Shown here piece after piece: positions 16,963 through 25,212 of a stretch of DNA of 64,000 nt; within the stretch, counting starts at the first letter, position 1, and each line of letters begins with the position of its first letter. The notes beneath the pieces are model-generated. The model saw nothing but the letters and a program-made list of their open reading frames with translations. It did no database searches and was not told the origin of the DNA. This DNA comes from Bacilli bacterium (lineage in GTDB: Bacteria > Bacillota_I > Bacilli_A > RFN20 > CAG-826). Made by a program: the position numbers and the translations under genes. The stretch is taken from assembly GCA_900767605.1 (NCBI GenBank), contig CAAFZT010000054.1, forward strand, positions 1 through 64,000, in the 5' to 3' direction.

Positions 16963-17634
16963 TTATTCGTTATCGACTTCCTCCTCAATCGGAGCATCCG
17001 CTTGAATGGTTTTGGAAATCACAACCGTCGCGGTAGGGAGCACGACAAAGGTGGACAGGCCCATGAAGATGGCATAGACCAAAACAACGATGCCGAAGAT
17101 GATGAGTTGCACATTTCCAGGGATAATGGTGTCTCCGCTATTGCCTTTAGCGATGCAAAGGGCGCCAAGAACAATGGAAACAACGGCCATAATCACACCG
17201 AAAATCACCGCTGGGAGAGCCATTTTCATAGCCTTTTGTCGGATGGCATTGATCACTAATAGCAAGGTATCAACGGCCAAAATGCATCCGACGACGATCA
17301 TCACAAACGGAACGAATCCGATGAGGACACCCATGAGATTGGCAGCTTCGCGATAAACGCAGAACCAAATGCCGGCGGCAAGGATGATTCCCCCAGACAT
17401 GGCCGCGGTAGCAAAGGCTTCATGGCTAACCACGGCAGCAAAGATGCCCGCGACGATACCAATTGAACCAATCACAATGAGCGTCCAGCCCAAAACGAGG
17501 GAGATGGCATTGAGCGCATCACTTGGGTTCGACCCCTTTCCCATTTGGGCTCCGGCGACAATCACCAAAATACCGACAACCAACATAATGGCGGCTTGGA
17601 TCCATTTATTCAAAGATTTGCGAACGAGTTTCAT
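16963..17634 (-). CDS. Multi-pass membrane protein, unknown function
   Basis: 223 residues with about five or six hydrophobic segments (around 12-32, 45-68, 75-95, 98-125, 138-162, 175-205), glycine- and valine-rich, with a short acidic cytoplasmic tail (PIEEEVDNE). No catalytic or transport motif was recognised. A strong AAAGGAGG precedes the ATG and a -10 (TACAAT) lies about 25 bp upstream, so it is monocistronic with its own terminator. A general membrane or stress-related role is possible but unsupported. Confidence 0.65.
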   Translation of the reverse strand: MKLVRKSLNKWIQAAIMLVVGILVIVAGAQMGKGSNPSDALNAISLVLGWTLIVIGSIGIVAGIFAAVVSHEAFATAAMSGGIILAAGIWFCVYREAANLMGVLIGFVPFVMIVVGCILAVDTLLLVINAIRQKAMKMALPAVIFGVIMAVVSIVLGALCIAKGNSGDTIIPGNVQLIIFGIVVLVYAIFMGLSTFVVLPTATVVISKTIQADAPIEEEVDNE

Positions 17635-17686
17635 AAATCATTCCTCCTTTAACGATGATTGTATCACGGAATAAAAGGAAGGGGGA

Positions 17687-18895
17687 TTAGGCTAAAGCGC
17701 GATTGAAAATGGATTCGCAGCTCGTGAGATATTGATTGGATTTCGGTTCCAGGACATAAACTTGGTCCGAATGGCCTAGAGGATCAAGGTAAACCGGGTA
17801 GCGATCCAAAAAATCGCGAAGGGTGAGGGAGGTCTTTGTCGTTTCACCCCCATAATAATATTCCCCGGCATCCGCTTCTTTTTCAAAGCGGGAGCATACC
17901 TCTTTTAAGGTAGGGCTATAGCCAATTGCCCTCGCGTTTTGATAGGCGTTATCCGGATCCATCATGAAATCGATAAACGCATTGGCTAGTTTACTATTAC
18001 GAGAGGTAGAAGGAATCACCATAGAATCGAAGAAGGCCGCGGTGAAGTCGGGGACAAAGACGTTGAAATGCACTTCTGAGCCTTCTTCTAATAATAGATA
18101 TAACGCGTCGAAGAAATCCCCAAGTTGGGAGAAGCAGGCATCGATGGAACCGTTCGCGCAGTCTCGTTTCAATTGATCGTTGCCAAATTCATAGAATCCA
18201 GCATTTTTAATTTGGTTCACGAGTTGATCTTGAAGTTCTCCGGATAGGTCGTTCCCGTCCGTGTTGCCACTTAAATCCGTGATATTGGGATTCAAACGGT
18301 CCGCCATTAAAGCGCTCGCAACCACCCATCTGGCCGTATCGTACATGCCAATTTTTGGCTTGGAGGAATAGAGGCTGGAATTGTATAAGGAAGAGATGCC
18401 ATTTTTTTGAATGACTTGGCCGACTTCCGGGTTGTTATCCGAATAGAAAATCGAATAGGCCCCATAAAAATAAGGCATGTAATAGGAGGCGTATCCCTCC
18501 TTTTTGGAATCCACCATATATTTGGAAGTTAGGGAGTGAAGCGGGTCCACGAACATCGTTTGATAAGCGGATAAATGGGGGTAATCGGGGTTCGTGACAT
18601 CCAGTTCTTTAAGGCGCCCTTCTTTATAAAGGGTTTGAACCGTGTAATCCCCGGGGATCGCCACGTCATATGGGGTCGTCCCTGAAGTGATTTTTTGATA
18701 CATGGCTTCGCTGGAAGTAACGGTTTCTAAAATCGCTTGGCAGTTCTTCTCTCGCTCAAAACGCTGGACGAGGCTCATGTCGATGTATTCACCCCAGTTT
18801 AGGAAATAAAGGATATTCGAAGGCGAGGCGAGGACTAAAACGGCAAAGACGGTAAATAAGGACAAGCCCATAAGGCCGATGATGATCTTTTTCAT
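17687..18895 (-). CDS. potD: Spermidine/putrescine ABC transporter, substrate-binding protein
   Basis: 402 residues, extracytoplasmic polyamine-binding protein of the PotD/PotF family: NWGEYIDMSLVQRFEREKNC near the N-terminus, SSEAMYQKITSG, PYDVAIPGDYTV and the C-terminal YQNARAIGYSPT. The N-terminal hydrophobic segment (about 5-25) has no lipobox cysteine, so the protein is probably held by an uncleaved signal anchor or released, instead of being a lipoprotein as in most Gram-positive bacteria. Last gene of potABCD; its start overlaps the potC stop by 4 bp. Confidence 0.92.
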   Translation of the reverse strand: MKKIIIGLMGLSLFTVFAVLVLASPSNILYFLNWGEYIDMSLVQRFEREKNCQAILETVTSSEAMYQKITSGTTPYDVAIPGDYTVQTLYKEGRLKELDVTNPDYPHLSAYQTMFVDPLHSLTSKYMVDSKKEGYASYYMPYFYGAYSIFYSDNNPEVGQVIQKNGISSLYNSSLYSSKPKIGMYDTARWVVASALMADRLNPNITDLSGNTDGNDLSGELQDQLVNQIKNAGFYEFGNDQLKRDCANGSIDACFSQLGDFFDALYLLLEEGSEVHFNVFVPDFTAAFFDSMVIPSTSRNSKLANAFIDFMMDPDNAYQNARAIGYSPTLKEVCSRFEKEADAGEYYYGGETTKTSLTLRDFLDRYPVYLDPLGHSDQVYVLEPKSNQYLTSCESIFNRALA

Positions 18896-19728
18896 TCTTT
18901 CTCCCCTTTCTTTTTCGACGATTCATAAAGGGAACAGGCAAGAACGATACCCAAGGTAACAAACGTCAACAAGGCGTTAAAGGCATAGCTCCCCGCGGAG
19001 AAATTCTTTTTGGTGTAGGAGCTATAAACGTAGTTGGAGAAATTGGAGAAGCCATTTCCTTGGGTGTAGAAGGAAATGACAAAGTCATCGATCGACAAGG
19101 TAAAAGCAATGAGGGCCCCTGTTAAAATCGCCGTGGATAAAGACGGAATGACAACTTTGAAGAGGGATTTTGTCGGGCTGCAGCCTAAATCCTGAGCTGC
19201 TTCAAAAACCGCTTCATCCGTTTGCTCTAATTTTGGTAAAACCATCAAAATGACATAGGGAATCATGAAGAAAACGTGGGCCAAGGTCATGGAGGCGAAA
19301 CCAAAAATATGAGGGAAAATCGGCTTAACCAAAGAGCAGACAAGCATGATGGAAATACCCGTGACAATTTCGGAGTTGAGCATTGGAATCTCGTTTAAGA
19401 AATCCATCGTTTTGCGGGCTTTCTTTTCCAGGGCATGGATGCCGATCGAGGCGAATAGACCGCCAATCGTTGCTAAAACCGTTGCCCAGAAAGAAACCAG
19501 AAGCGAATCCAAAATCGAAGTATATAGTTGTCGATTCGTGAAAATTTCCGCGTAATTTTTCCAGGTAAACCCGCCCCAAGATAAAGGAGAAATGGAATTA
19601 GCCCCGGCGTTGAAAGATTGATACACAATCAAAACAACGGGGACGTACATGGAAGAAAGCACCAAAACGACGAAGGCGGCCTTGAAAACGGAAAGCAAAA
19701 CCTGCTTCCAACTCGATTTTTCTAGCAT
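18892..19728 (-). CDS. potC: Spermidine/putrescine ABC transporter permease
   Basis: 278 residues, six predicted membrane helices, binding-protein-dependent inner membrane component. The EAA loop that docks on the ATPase is EAAQDLGCSPTKSLFKVVIP (about 177-196). It overlaps potB by 7 bp and potD by 4 bp. It is distinguished from potB by order in the operon and by its N-terminal VPVVLIVYQSFNAG segment. Confidence 0.93.
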   Translation of the reverse strand: MLEKSSWKQVLLSVFKAAFVVLVLSSMYVPVVLIVYQSFNAGANSISPLSWGGFTWKNYAEIFTNRQLYTSILDSLLVSFWATVLATIGGLFASIGIHALEKKARKTMDFLNEIPMLNSEIVTGISIMLVCSLVKPIFPHIFGFASMTLAHVFFMIPYVILMVLPKLEQTDEAVFEAAQDLGCSPTKSLFKVVIPSLSTAILTGALIAFTLSIDDFVISFYTQGNGFSNFSNYVYSSYTKKNFSAGSYAFNALLTFVTLGIVLACSLYESSKKKGEKE

Positions 19729-20522
19729 GCGACCCTCCTCTTCCGGCTTTGGATTTTCGTCAAAACGAATACCAAGGCCAAAATCACGACGGAAACGAAC
19801 AAGGAAAGCAAGGAGCCGAAGCTGTAATTGTTCTTCTCAAAGACGCTTTGAATGAGGTTGCCTACTAGTCTAACCCTTCCTTGCCCAATCGTTTGGGAAA
19901 TGGCAAATCCCGTCGCGGCAGGGAGGAAAACCATTAAGACTCCGCTGGAAACGCCTTCCATCGATAAGGGAAGTGTCACCTTGAAGAACGTCTTAAAGGC
20001 ATTTACGCCCAAATCACGAGATGCCTCCAGACAGCTGCGGTCCAGCTTCTCCAAAATCGTGTAGATGGGAAAAATCATAAAGGGGAGATAAGTCGTCACC
20101 GTGACGGCAATAACTGCCCCCGTAGAACCCAATAGATTCATCGCTGCAAACACATCCGTGGAGAACAAACGAAGCCAGCTGACGATGCGGAGCATGGAAT
20201 TGCTCCACATGGGAAGAATCATGAGTAGCAGCACGAGCTTCTTGTTCTTTAGTTTAGAAAACGAAAGGAAATAAGCGGTGGGATAGCCAAGCAATAAGCA
20301 AATGGCAACCGTCGACACGGCAACCACCAAGGAATTCCATAATGCCTTTAAAATGGAAGGATCGGCTAAGCGGAAATAGGAATCGAAAGAAAAACTTGCC
20401 GTAGAAAAATCCATCGCGTTGATTTGTAAAAACGTCAAAATCAACATGACGAATAGAGGGACCACGACAAAAAGGACCAGCCAAACAAAATAGGGAATCG
20501 CGTACCCTTTGAATCGTTTCAT
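19722..20522 (-). CDS. potB: Spermidine/putrescine ABC transporter permease
   Basis: 266 residues, six predicted membrane helices. The EAA loop EASRDLGVNAFKTFFKVTLP is at about 167-186. Forms the heterodimeric membrane channel with PotC. Its ATG overlaps the potA stop by 4 bp, so translation is coupled. A conserved YPTAYFLSF segment near 80-88 is usual for PotB. Confidence 0.93.
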   Translation of the reverse strand: MKRFKGYAIPYFVWLVLFVVVPLFVMLILTFLQINAMDFSTASFSFDSYFRLADPSILKALWNSLVVAVSTVAICLLLGYPTAYFLSFSKLKNKKLVLLLMILPMWSNSMLRIVSWLRLFSTDVFAAMNLLGSTGAVIAVTVTTYLPFMIFPIYTILEKLDRSCLEASRDLGVNAFKTFFKVTLPLSMEGVSSGVLMVFLPAATGFAISQTIGQGRVRLVGNLIQSVFEKNNYSFGSLLSLFVSVVILALVFVLTKIQSRKRRVAC

Positions 20523-22372
20523 TGGGCTGCTTCCTCCTCTTTCCGGGCTTTCTCGCGAAGAAGACGGATTTCCCGGGGTTGTTCTTCGTCTTCCACCTTC
20601 ATCAAGTGGATTTCATAGAAGTCGATTTTGAGTCCAATTTCCTGGCCAATTTCGGCATTTTGATAATCCGTCACCATCAACGTGGTTCCTTCACATTGGA
20701 TCCAAAGGTTGAAAGAGACTCCCGTAAAGGCGGTTTTGACCACCGTTCCGTGGAGAATCGCGCTTTCGGGATTCTCAAAAACCAAGTCAAAGTCCTCGGG
20801 ACGGATGACCGCATCGACGACTTCTCCTGGGACAAAGTTCATGATGTAGGTGGAGAAATTTTGGCCGAGGAAAGAAACCCGGCGATTTCCAAGATAGGTC
20901 CCTTCCATGATGTTCGCCCCTTCGTAGTTGGCCAAAAGCTTGGCTTTGTTTTCGTGGATGGATTCGCAATAGATGTTTCCCGGGGCGACGGTTAAGGGGA
21001 TTTCTTGCCCCACTTGGTATTTTTCGTCAGATTCGACATGAATACGAGAAGATTCAATATCCACGTCTAATTCATATTTGTTATCGGCGAAGTGGACTCC
21101 GCTTACCTTGCCAATCCATTTGGCGATTTCAGGGGAGCAGACGTCGAAGTCTTCTTTTTCAACCACCACATACATGGGGTCTCCCACGCGGAAATCATCC
21201 GCGGAAACCTTAAAGGTTTTCCCCAAAATATCTAGGCGACGGGGAGCGCTATAAACGCCACGAAGCAAATTGGCTTCTCCAATAAAGGTGGCGACAAAAC
21301 GATTCACCGGGGCATTGTAAATGTCTTCGGGGCGACCCATCTGTTGGATTTTGCCCCCGTTCATGACCACCACCGTATCCGACATGACCATCGCTTCTTC
21401 TTGGTCGTGGGTGACAAAAATAAAGGTGATGCCCAACTTCCTTTGCATTTCGCGAAGTTCTAGACGCATCGCTTTGCGGAGTTTTAAATCCAAGGCGGAC
21501 AAGGGTTCGTCCAAAAGCAAAATACGGGGTTTGTTCACGATGGCTCTAGCAATAGCAACACGCTGCATCTGACCACCGGAGAGGGAGGAGATGCTGCGAT
21601 TTTCATATCCTTCGAGGTTGACGAATTTCAAAGCTTTTAAAACTTCCCCATGGATTACATTCTCTTTGAAGTGACGGTCCTTAAGACGGGAAATCATATC
21701 AAAATAGGGATCCGTGGATTCCACTTGTTTCAAAATGATGTCCAAAGCCAAATTCGCTTTGGAAGAAGAATCGATTTGATAATGGTTATCCAAGGACAAG
21801 CCTTTTAAAATCTCATCCACGTCCTTGCTGATTTCCCCATACGTCTTGGGTTTTTTCGTTTTCTTTAAGAAAGCAAAAGCTTCGCTCAGTTTATAAGAGG
21901 GAGAAGCCTCTTGGAAATGAGTCACGACATAACGCAAAACGTCTTTGGGCTTTTCGATGTGGGAGAGGATTTTCATGAGGCCATCCACCTCTTCTTCCTC
22001 AAAACCCTTCTCGTTCATCATATTCATGGTTCCGATGTCATAAACATTGGAATAGACGTTGTTGCGGAGTCCGAACGCGATGTTATCGAAAATGGAAAGA
22101 TGAGGGAAAAGGGAATAACGTTGGAAGACCGTGTTGATCGGACGTTTATGCGCGGGCAAGTCTTGAATTTCCACTCCATCTAAAAGGAGTTGCCCTTCCT
22201 GCATGGTTTCAAATCCTCCGATGATGCGGAGAATCGTGGTCTTCCCGCATCCGGACGGGCCTAAAAAGGTCACGAATTCATTCTCGTTTACCGAGAGGTT
22301 GTAATGATCCAAGATGACATTATCGCCATAGGATTTTTTGATGTTTCTGAGTTCGAGGATTTTATGTGCCAT
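20519..22372 (-). CDS. potA: Spermidine/putrescine ABC transporter ATPase with large internal insert
   Basis: 617 residues against roughly 350-380 for most PotA. Walker A GPSGCGKTT is at 38-46, the Q-loop VFQRYSLFPH at 82-91, signature LSGGQ at 264-268, Walker B ILLLDEP at 284-290 and the switch histidine shortly after. The stretch between the Q-loop helix and the signature (about 104-243) is over 100 residues longer than usual, a feature also known in mollicute PotA. The C-terminal regulatory region (about 370-600) is also long and looks like two TOBE-type halves. It powers polyamine import. SD AAGGA lies 7 nt before the ATG; a structured leader with a terminator lies upstream. Confidence 0.93.
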   Translation of the reverse strand: MAHKILELRNIKKSYGDNVILDHYNLSVNENEFVTFLGPSGCGKTTILRIIGGFETMQEGQLLLDGVEIQDLPAHKRPINTVFQRYSLFPHLSIFDNIAFGLRNNVYSNVYDIGTMNMMNEKGFEEEEVDGLMKILSHIEKPKDVLRYVVTHFQEASPSYKLSEAFAFLKKTKKPKTYGEISKDVDEILKGLSLDNHYQIDSSSKANLALDIILKQVESTDPYFDMISRLKDRHFKENVIHGEVLKALKFVNLEGYENRSISSLSGGQMQRVAIARAIVNKPRILLLDEPLSALDLKLRKAMRLELREMQRKLGITFIFVTHDQEEAMVMSDTVVVMNGGKIQQMGRPEDIYNAPVNRFVATFIGEANLLRGVYSAPRRLDILGKTFKVSADDFRVGDPMYVVVEKEDFDVCSPEIAKWIGKVSGVHFADNKYELDVDIESSRIHVESDEKYQVGQEIPLTVAPGNIYCESIHENKAKLLANYEGANIMEGTYLGNRRVSFLGQNFSTYIMNFVPGEVVDAVIRPEDFDLVFENPESAILHGTVVKTAFTGVSFNLWIQCEGTTLMVTDYQNAEIGQEIGLKIDFYEIHLMKVEDEEQPREIRLLREKARKEEEAAQ

Positions 22373-22526
22373 ATTGGGTTCCTTGCTAGAAAAAAGGGAA
22401 AAGAAAAGTCCTAGAGTAAACTAGGACGGGTAACGTTAATGGAATACACTCTCCCCATTGTGATGCCCCGAAGGCGGAACGAGTGCAAGAACGAACTTCT
22501 TCTTTTTCACGGGCACTATCATAATA
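22373..22526 (-). promoter_or_regulatory. Structured 5' leader of potABCD, candidate attenuator/riboswitch
   Basis: A likely -10 (TATTAT/TATGAT, 22518-22526) gives a leader of about 140 nt. Its RNA can form a hairpin AAGAA-GUUCG-UUCUU, a 7-bp stem UGCACUC / GAGUGUA enclosing a small C/G-rich hairpin, and then a terminator (see separate entry). The terminator region ACUCU can instead pair with AGAGU upstream. It does not match a riboswitch class I can name. Confidence 0.5.
22396..22427 (-). terminator. Terminator hairpin inside the potA leader
   Basis: Perfect stem GTCCTAG / CTAGGAC (22408-22414 and 22421-22427) with a 6-nt loop, followed on the minus strand by UUUUCUUUU, ending about 25 bp before the potA ATG. 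Position before the operon, with no upstream gene ending there, indicates attenuation. Confidence 0.65.
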
Positions 22527-22593
22527 CGTTCTTACCAAGATAAAAGAAAAATTTTTAGTTTGTTTTTTCTTTCAATTTTTAAATGGTCCAAAA

Positions 22594-22652
22594 CCTAAGT
22601 TTTTTCGCAAATGTCATACCATTTTCGCGAATGAAAAAATCTAAACCTTAGA
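22594..22652 (-). terminator. Long imperfect hairpin after the riboflavin transporter gene
   Basis: Nested inverted repeats (CTAAG...CTTAG, TTTTTTC...GAAAAAA, TTCGC...GCGAA, around the loop GTATGA) begin 14 bp past the stop at 22666. It may end transcription, but the 3' U-run is only four residues. Confidence 0.35.
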
Positions 22653-22665
22653 CAACCAAAAGGGT

Positions 22666-23388
22666 CTAGAGCGACTTCGTCTCTGCGTTTTCTTTTTTTG
22701 GTGTCTTTTTTTCTAAATGCAACGGCTTATGAAGGAAATGGTAAAGAACGAAGGTCAAAACCGTTATTACGGCGTCTTTTAAAAGGTTGAAAGGCAAAAC
22801 GGCAATGAGACCATAACTCCATTTCACATCACTAATCATCGGCATCGCATTCTGCATCACTGCTAGCAGCGACGCTTCTTCCATTCCCATCATGAAAACA
22901 TAGAAAGGAATCAGGATATAAACGTTAAATAACATGGCGCTCAAAACTTGGATGACCGTGGCGACACTCATGCCAGCAATCGCGCCTTTTAACGTTCGGA
23001 ACCGCTTATAAATCCAGGTCGCAGGAAGACAATAAAGGGAGCTAAGCAATAAATCTCCGAATTCCCCGACGCACATCGTATTGGTTAACGGCAATTTGAT
23101 GATTGTTTTGACAAATAAGACCAAGAAGCCCGATAAAGGCCCATAGGCAAAGCCGCAAATAAACGCGGGCAATTCATCCAAGTGGATCTTCAAAAACGAT
23201 GGGAAAAAAGGCAAAGGGATGTTGAAGATGGGCACGCAATACAAAATCGTGGACAACGCCCCGAAAATCCCAACGCGGGCCACCAGCCTCGTCCCATTGT
23301 AATCGGGACGTTTTTTGGCCAAAACCATAGCCACGATAATGCCGATAAGCAAAGCGGCACTGAGCAGCCCTACAGCTAACCATTTCAT
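22666..23388 (-). CDS. ribU: Riboflavin ECF transporter, substrate-specific component
   Basis: 240 residues, about six membrane helices, S component of an energy-coupling-factor transporter. The family start ALSTILYCVPIFNIPLPFFPSFLKIHLDELPAF (about 44-78) has the conserved D-E-x-P riboflavin-site segment, and the C-terminal region NLLKDAVITVLTFVLYHFLHKPL is typical. The FMN riboswitch directly upstream supports riboflavin as substrate. The shared ECF ATPases and T component are not in this window. TAGGAGG precedes the ATG by 8 nt. Confidence 0.93.
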   Translation of the reverse strand: MKWLAVGLLSAALLIGIIVAMVLAKKRPDYNGTRLVARVGIFGALSTILYCVPIFNIPLPFFPSFLKIHLDELPAFICGFAYGPLSGFLVLFVKTIIKLPLTNTMCVGEFGDLLLSSLYCLPATWIYKRFRTLKGAIAGMSVATVIQVLSAMLFNVYILIPFYVFMMGMEEASLLAVMQNAMPMISDVKWSYGLIAVLPFNLLKDAVITVLTFVLYHFLHKPLHLEKKTPKKENAETKSL

Positions 23389-23433
23389 AGAAAAAGCCTC
23401 CTAAGCATACGCTCCAGAGGCAAAACATCGTTC

Positions 23434-23545
23434 TGCGCTTTCTTCCATCCGGACTGTACCGTTGGCTTTGGAATTTCACCAAATCGTGCCTTTCGGCTCG
23501 CGGGCTTTACCGCCAGTCGACGTAATTCTCGTCGCCCTGAAGCTT
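23434..23545 (-). promoter_or_regulatory. FMN riboswitch (RFN element)
   Basis: Minus-strand RNA holds the conserved RFN blocks in order: CUUCAGGGCG, then GGCGGUAAAGCCCGCGAGC, GGUGAAAUUCCAAAGCC and CAACGGUACAGUCCGGAUGG, with closing ends able to pair. It binds FMN and represses the riboflavin transporter. The stretch to the ribU start (about 45 nt) is short, so control is more likely by blocking ribosome binding than by termination. Confidence 0.95.
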
Positions 23546-23549
23546 CTTC

Positions 23550-23578
23550 ATCATACTACGCCCTTTCTAACGCTTCAA
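23550..23578 (-). promoter_or_regulatory. Promoter of the FMN riboswitch-ribU unit
   Basis: -35 TTGAAG (23573-23578), 17-bp spacer, -10 TATGAT (23550-23555). The start site would be near 23543, right at the 5' edge of the RFN element; the -35 overlaps the parB stop codon. Confidence 0.7.
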
Positions 23579-24417
23579 TTCTTAGAATGGGCTTTGGTTT
23601 GAAAGGGGATCCCTGCCTTCTTCAAGAAACTTTTCATCTCTTCTTTGGAAGAGAAGGTGAGGCTAACCGTATTCCCTTTTTTATAAGAAATAGAGGGGAC
23701 GTGTAGGGGTTTATTCTCTTTTCCCTGTAATTTTTTGCAGTATTCCTCTGCCTTACGAACCGACCAATGATTCTCTTGGATTGCCTTAGCCGCCTCATCG
23801 ATAAGAGGGGTAGGAAGAGAAACTAAAGCACGGGCTTGGCCATAACTAAGCTTTCCTAAAGCCACATCATAACGAACCGAGGCAGGGAGTTTTAATAAAC
23901 GCATCGTATTGGTGATTTGGCAACGGCTTTGGTGGGATAAATTAGCAAGGGTCTGCTGACGATACCCAAATTTCTCGCTTAAAGCATGGCAAAGCAAGGC
24001 CATCTCTAAAATATTCGTTTCCCGTTGGTCACGGGCATCCGCAAGAAGCATCAATAACGTCTCTTCGTCCCCGCAGTCTACAATCGCGCAGGGAAGGGAC
24101 AAAATCCCCGCCGCTTTGGCGCCAAAGAAACGTTTTCTTCCTAGGATCACTTCATATCGCCCTTCTCCTTTTTTGCGGACGACCAGAGGGTTATAAAAGC
24201 CTTTGGATTTCAAGCCTTCGGCAAAATAACGAATCGTTTTTTCCGGAAGAGGGACTTCCTGGATGAAGGAAGTATCGTCGATAAGTAAGGTGGAAATGAG
24301 TTTAGCCGGTGCACTTTGATATTCCTTTTCCATCTCGGCGATAACGTCGCTTTGAGAAAATTTCTCAATCAAAGAGGAAAGCGAATCCGATAGCAGTTTG
24401 GGCTTATCGCGTTTCAT
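23575..24417 (-). CDS. parB: Chromosome-partitioning protein ParB
   Basis: 280 residues from the ATG at 24417 (the open frame runs 43 codons further up inside parA, but those are not ParB-like). It is a CTP-dependent clamp that loads on parS DNA and recruits SMC. Visible: the N-terminal NPLVVRKKGEGRYEVILGRKRFFGAKAAG (GERRxRA-type box is GRKRFFGAK), then a helix-turn-helix QTLANLSHQSRCQITNTMRLLKLP and LSYGQARALVSLP. The usual nucleotide-binding arginine patch is in a shortened form. It overlaps parA by 14 bp. No parS (TGTTNCACGTGAAACA) was seen in the window. Confidence 0.9.
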   Translation of the reverse strand: MKRDKPKLLSDSLSSLIEKFSQSDVIAEMEKEYQSAPAKLISTLLIDDTSFIQEVPLPEKTIRYFAEGLKSKGFYNPLVVRKKGEGRYEVILGRKRFFGAKAAGILSLPCAIVDCGDEETLLMLLADARDQRETNILEMALLCHALSEKFGYRQQTLANLSHQSRCQITNTMRLLKLPASVRYDVALGKLSYGQARALVSLPTPLIDEAAKAIQENHWSVRKAEEYCKKLQGKENKPLHVPSISYKKGNTVSLTFSSKEEMKSFLKKAGIPFQTKAHSKN

Positions 24418-25177
24418 GGTCCAAAATCTCCTTGGCCAAGGAGAAATAGGCGTAACTCCCTTGGGAAGTCGGGCGGAAGATAGTGACGGGCTGCTGACGG
24501 GCTTGCGATTCCGAAATGCTTTGGTTCCGGGGAACGGAGGTGGCAAAGGTATTTTCTTTGAATAACCGTCTCACCTCTTGTTGGATTTCGGTCCCTAATT
24601 GGGTCCTCGCGTCATACATCGTCAGGAGGAAACCCTCGATTTTTAATCGGGGGTTCAACGTATTTTGGACGTTAGAAATGGAAGAAAGGATCGCGGCGAC
24701 CGCCTCCATGGCAAAATATTCGCATTGAACGGGAATCAAAACCGAATCCGCCGCGGTTAAGGCGTTAAGGTTCAATAAACCCAAAGAAGGCGGGCAATCC
24801 AAAATCATGAAATCATAATGAGATTCGACGGTTTTAAGGCATCGAGCCAACAAATCAAAGGGCTTCTCTTGTGGATGGGTATACATCGAGGCTTCCAAAG
24901 AAGCCAAGCGAAGATTCGACGGAATCACGCTTAAGCCTTCAAAGGGAGTTTTTTGGATGCAACTTTCCATTTCCATTTGGCCCGTCAAAGCTTCGTAAAT
25001 CGTTTCTTTTGCCAAAGTAATATCGATGCCAAGGCCGCGCCCGGCGTTGCCCTGAGGGTCCATATCCACCAAAAGAACACGCTGCCCAAAATGGGACAAG
25101 GCGCTGGAAAGGTTGATGGCTGTGGTGGTTTTGCCCACCCCGCCCTTTTGGTTGGCGATGGCGATAATCTTAGGCAT
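24404..25177 (-). CDS. parA: Chromosome-partitioning ATPase ParA/Soj
   Basis: 257 residues. The deviant Walker A KGGVGKTTTAINLS is at 11-24, Walker A' VDMDPQGNAGRGLG near 37-50, and Walker B DFMILDCPPSLGLLN near 118-132. It binds DNA non-specifically as an ATP dimer and works with ParB in origin segregation and DnaA control. It lies downstream of rsmG with a 35-bp gap. A TAAAAT -10 ends 9 nt before the ATG, the only purine-rich stretch (AAGGAG) is about 15 nt away, so a leaderless start is likely. Confidence 0.94.
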   Translation of the reverse strand: MPKIIAIANQKGGVGKTTTAINLSSALSHFGQRVLLVDMDPQGNAGRGLGIDITLAKETIYEALTGQMEMESCIQKTPFEGLSVIPSNLRLASLEASMYTHPQEKPFDLLARCLKTVESHYDFMILDCPPSLGLLNLNALTAADSVLIPVQCEYFAMEAVAAILSSISNVQNTLNPRLKIEGFLLTMYDARTQLGTEIQQEVRRLFKENTFATSVPRNQSISESQARQQPVTIFRPTSQGSYAYFSLAKEILDHETR

Positions 25178-25186
25178 GACGAGGAT

Positions 25187-25192
25187 ATTTTA
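25187..25192 (-). promoter_or_regulatory. -10 box of parAB, apparently leaderless
   Basis: TAAAAT on the minus strand, 9 nt before the parA ATG; no good -35 at 16-18 bp. The predicted leader is about 2-3 nt. Confidence 0.45.
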
Positions 25193-25212
25193 CTCCTTTT
25201 TGGTGAATTCTC

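Noticed and set aside
15818..17634. Toxin-antitoxin pair (AbiEi/AbiEii) at the winged-helix gene
   Set aside because: The neighbour is a multi-pass membrane protein, not a nucleotidyltransferase; no toxin gene is present.
24418..24546. Upstream extension of parB inside parA
   Set aside because: The extra residues (PPPFPGTKAF...) have no ParB similarity and come from the other frame of parA.
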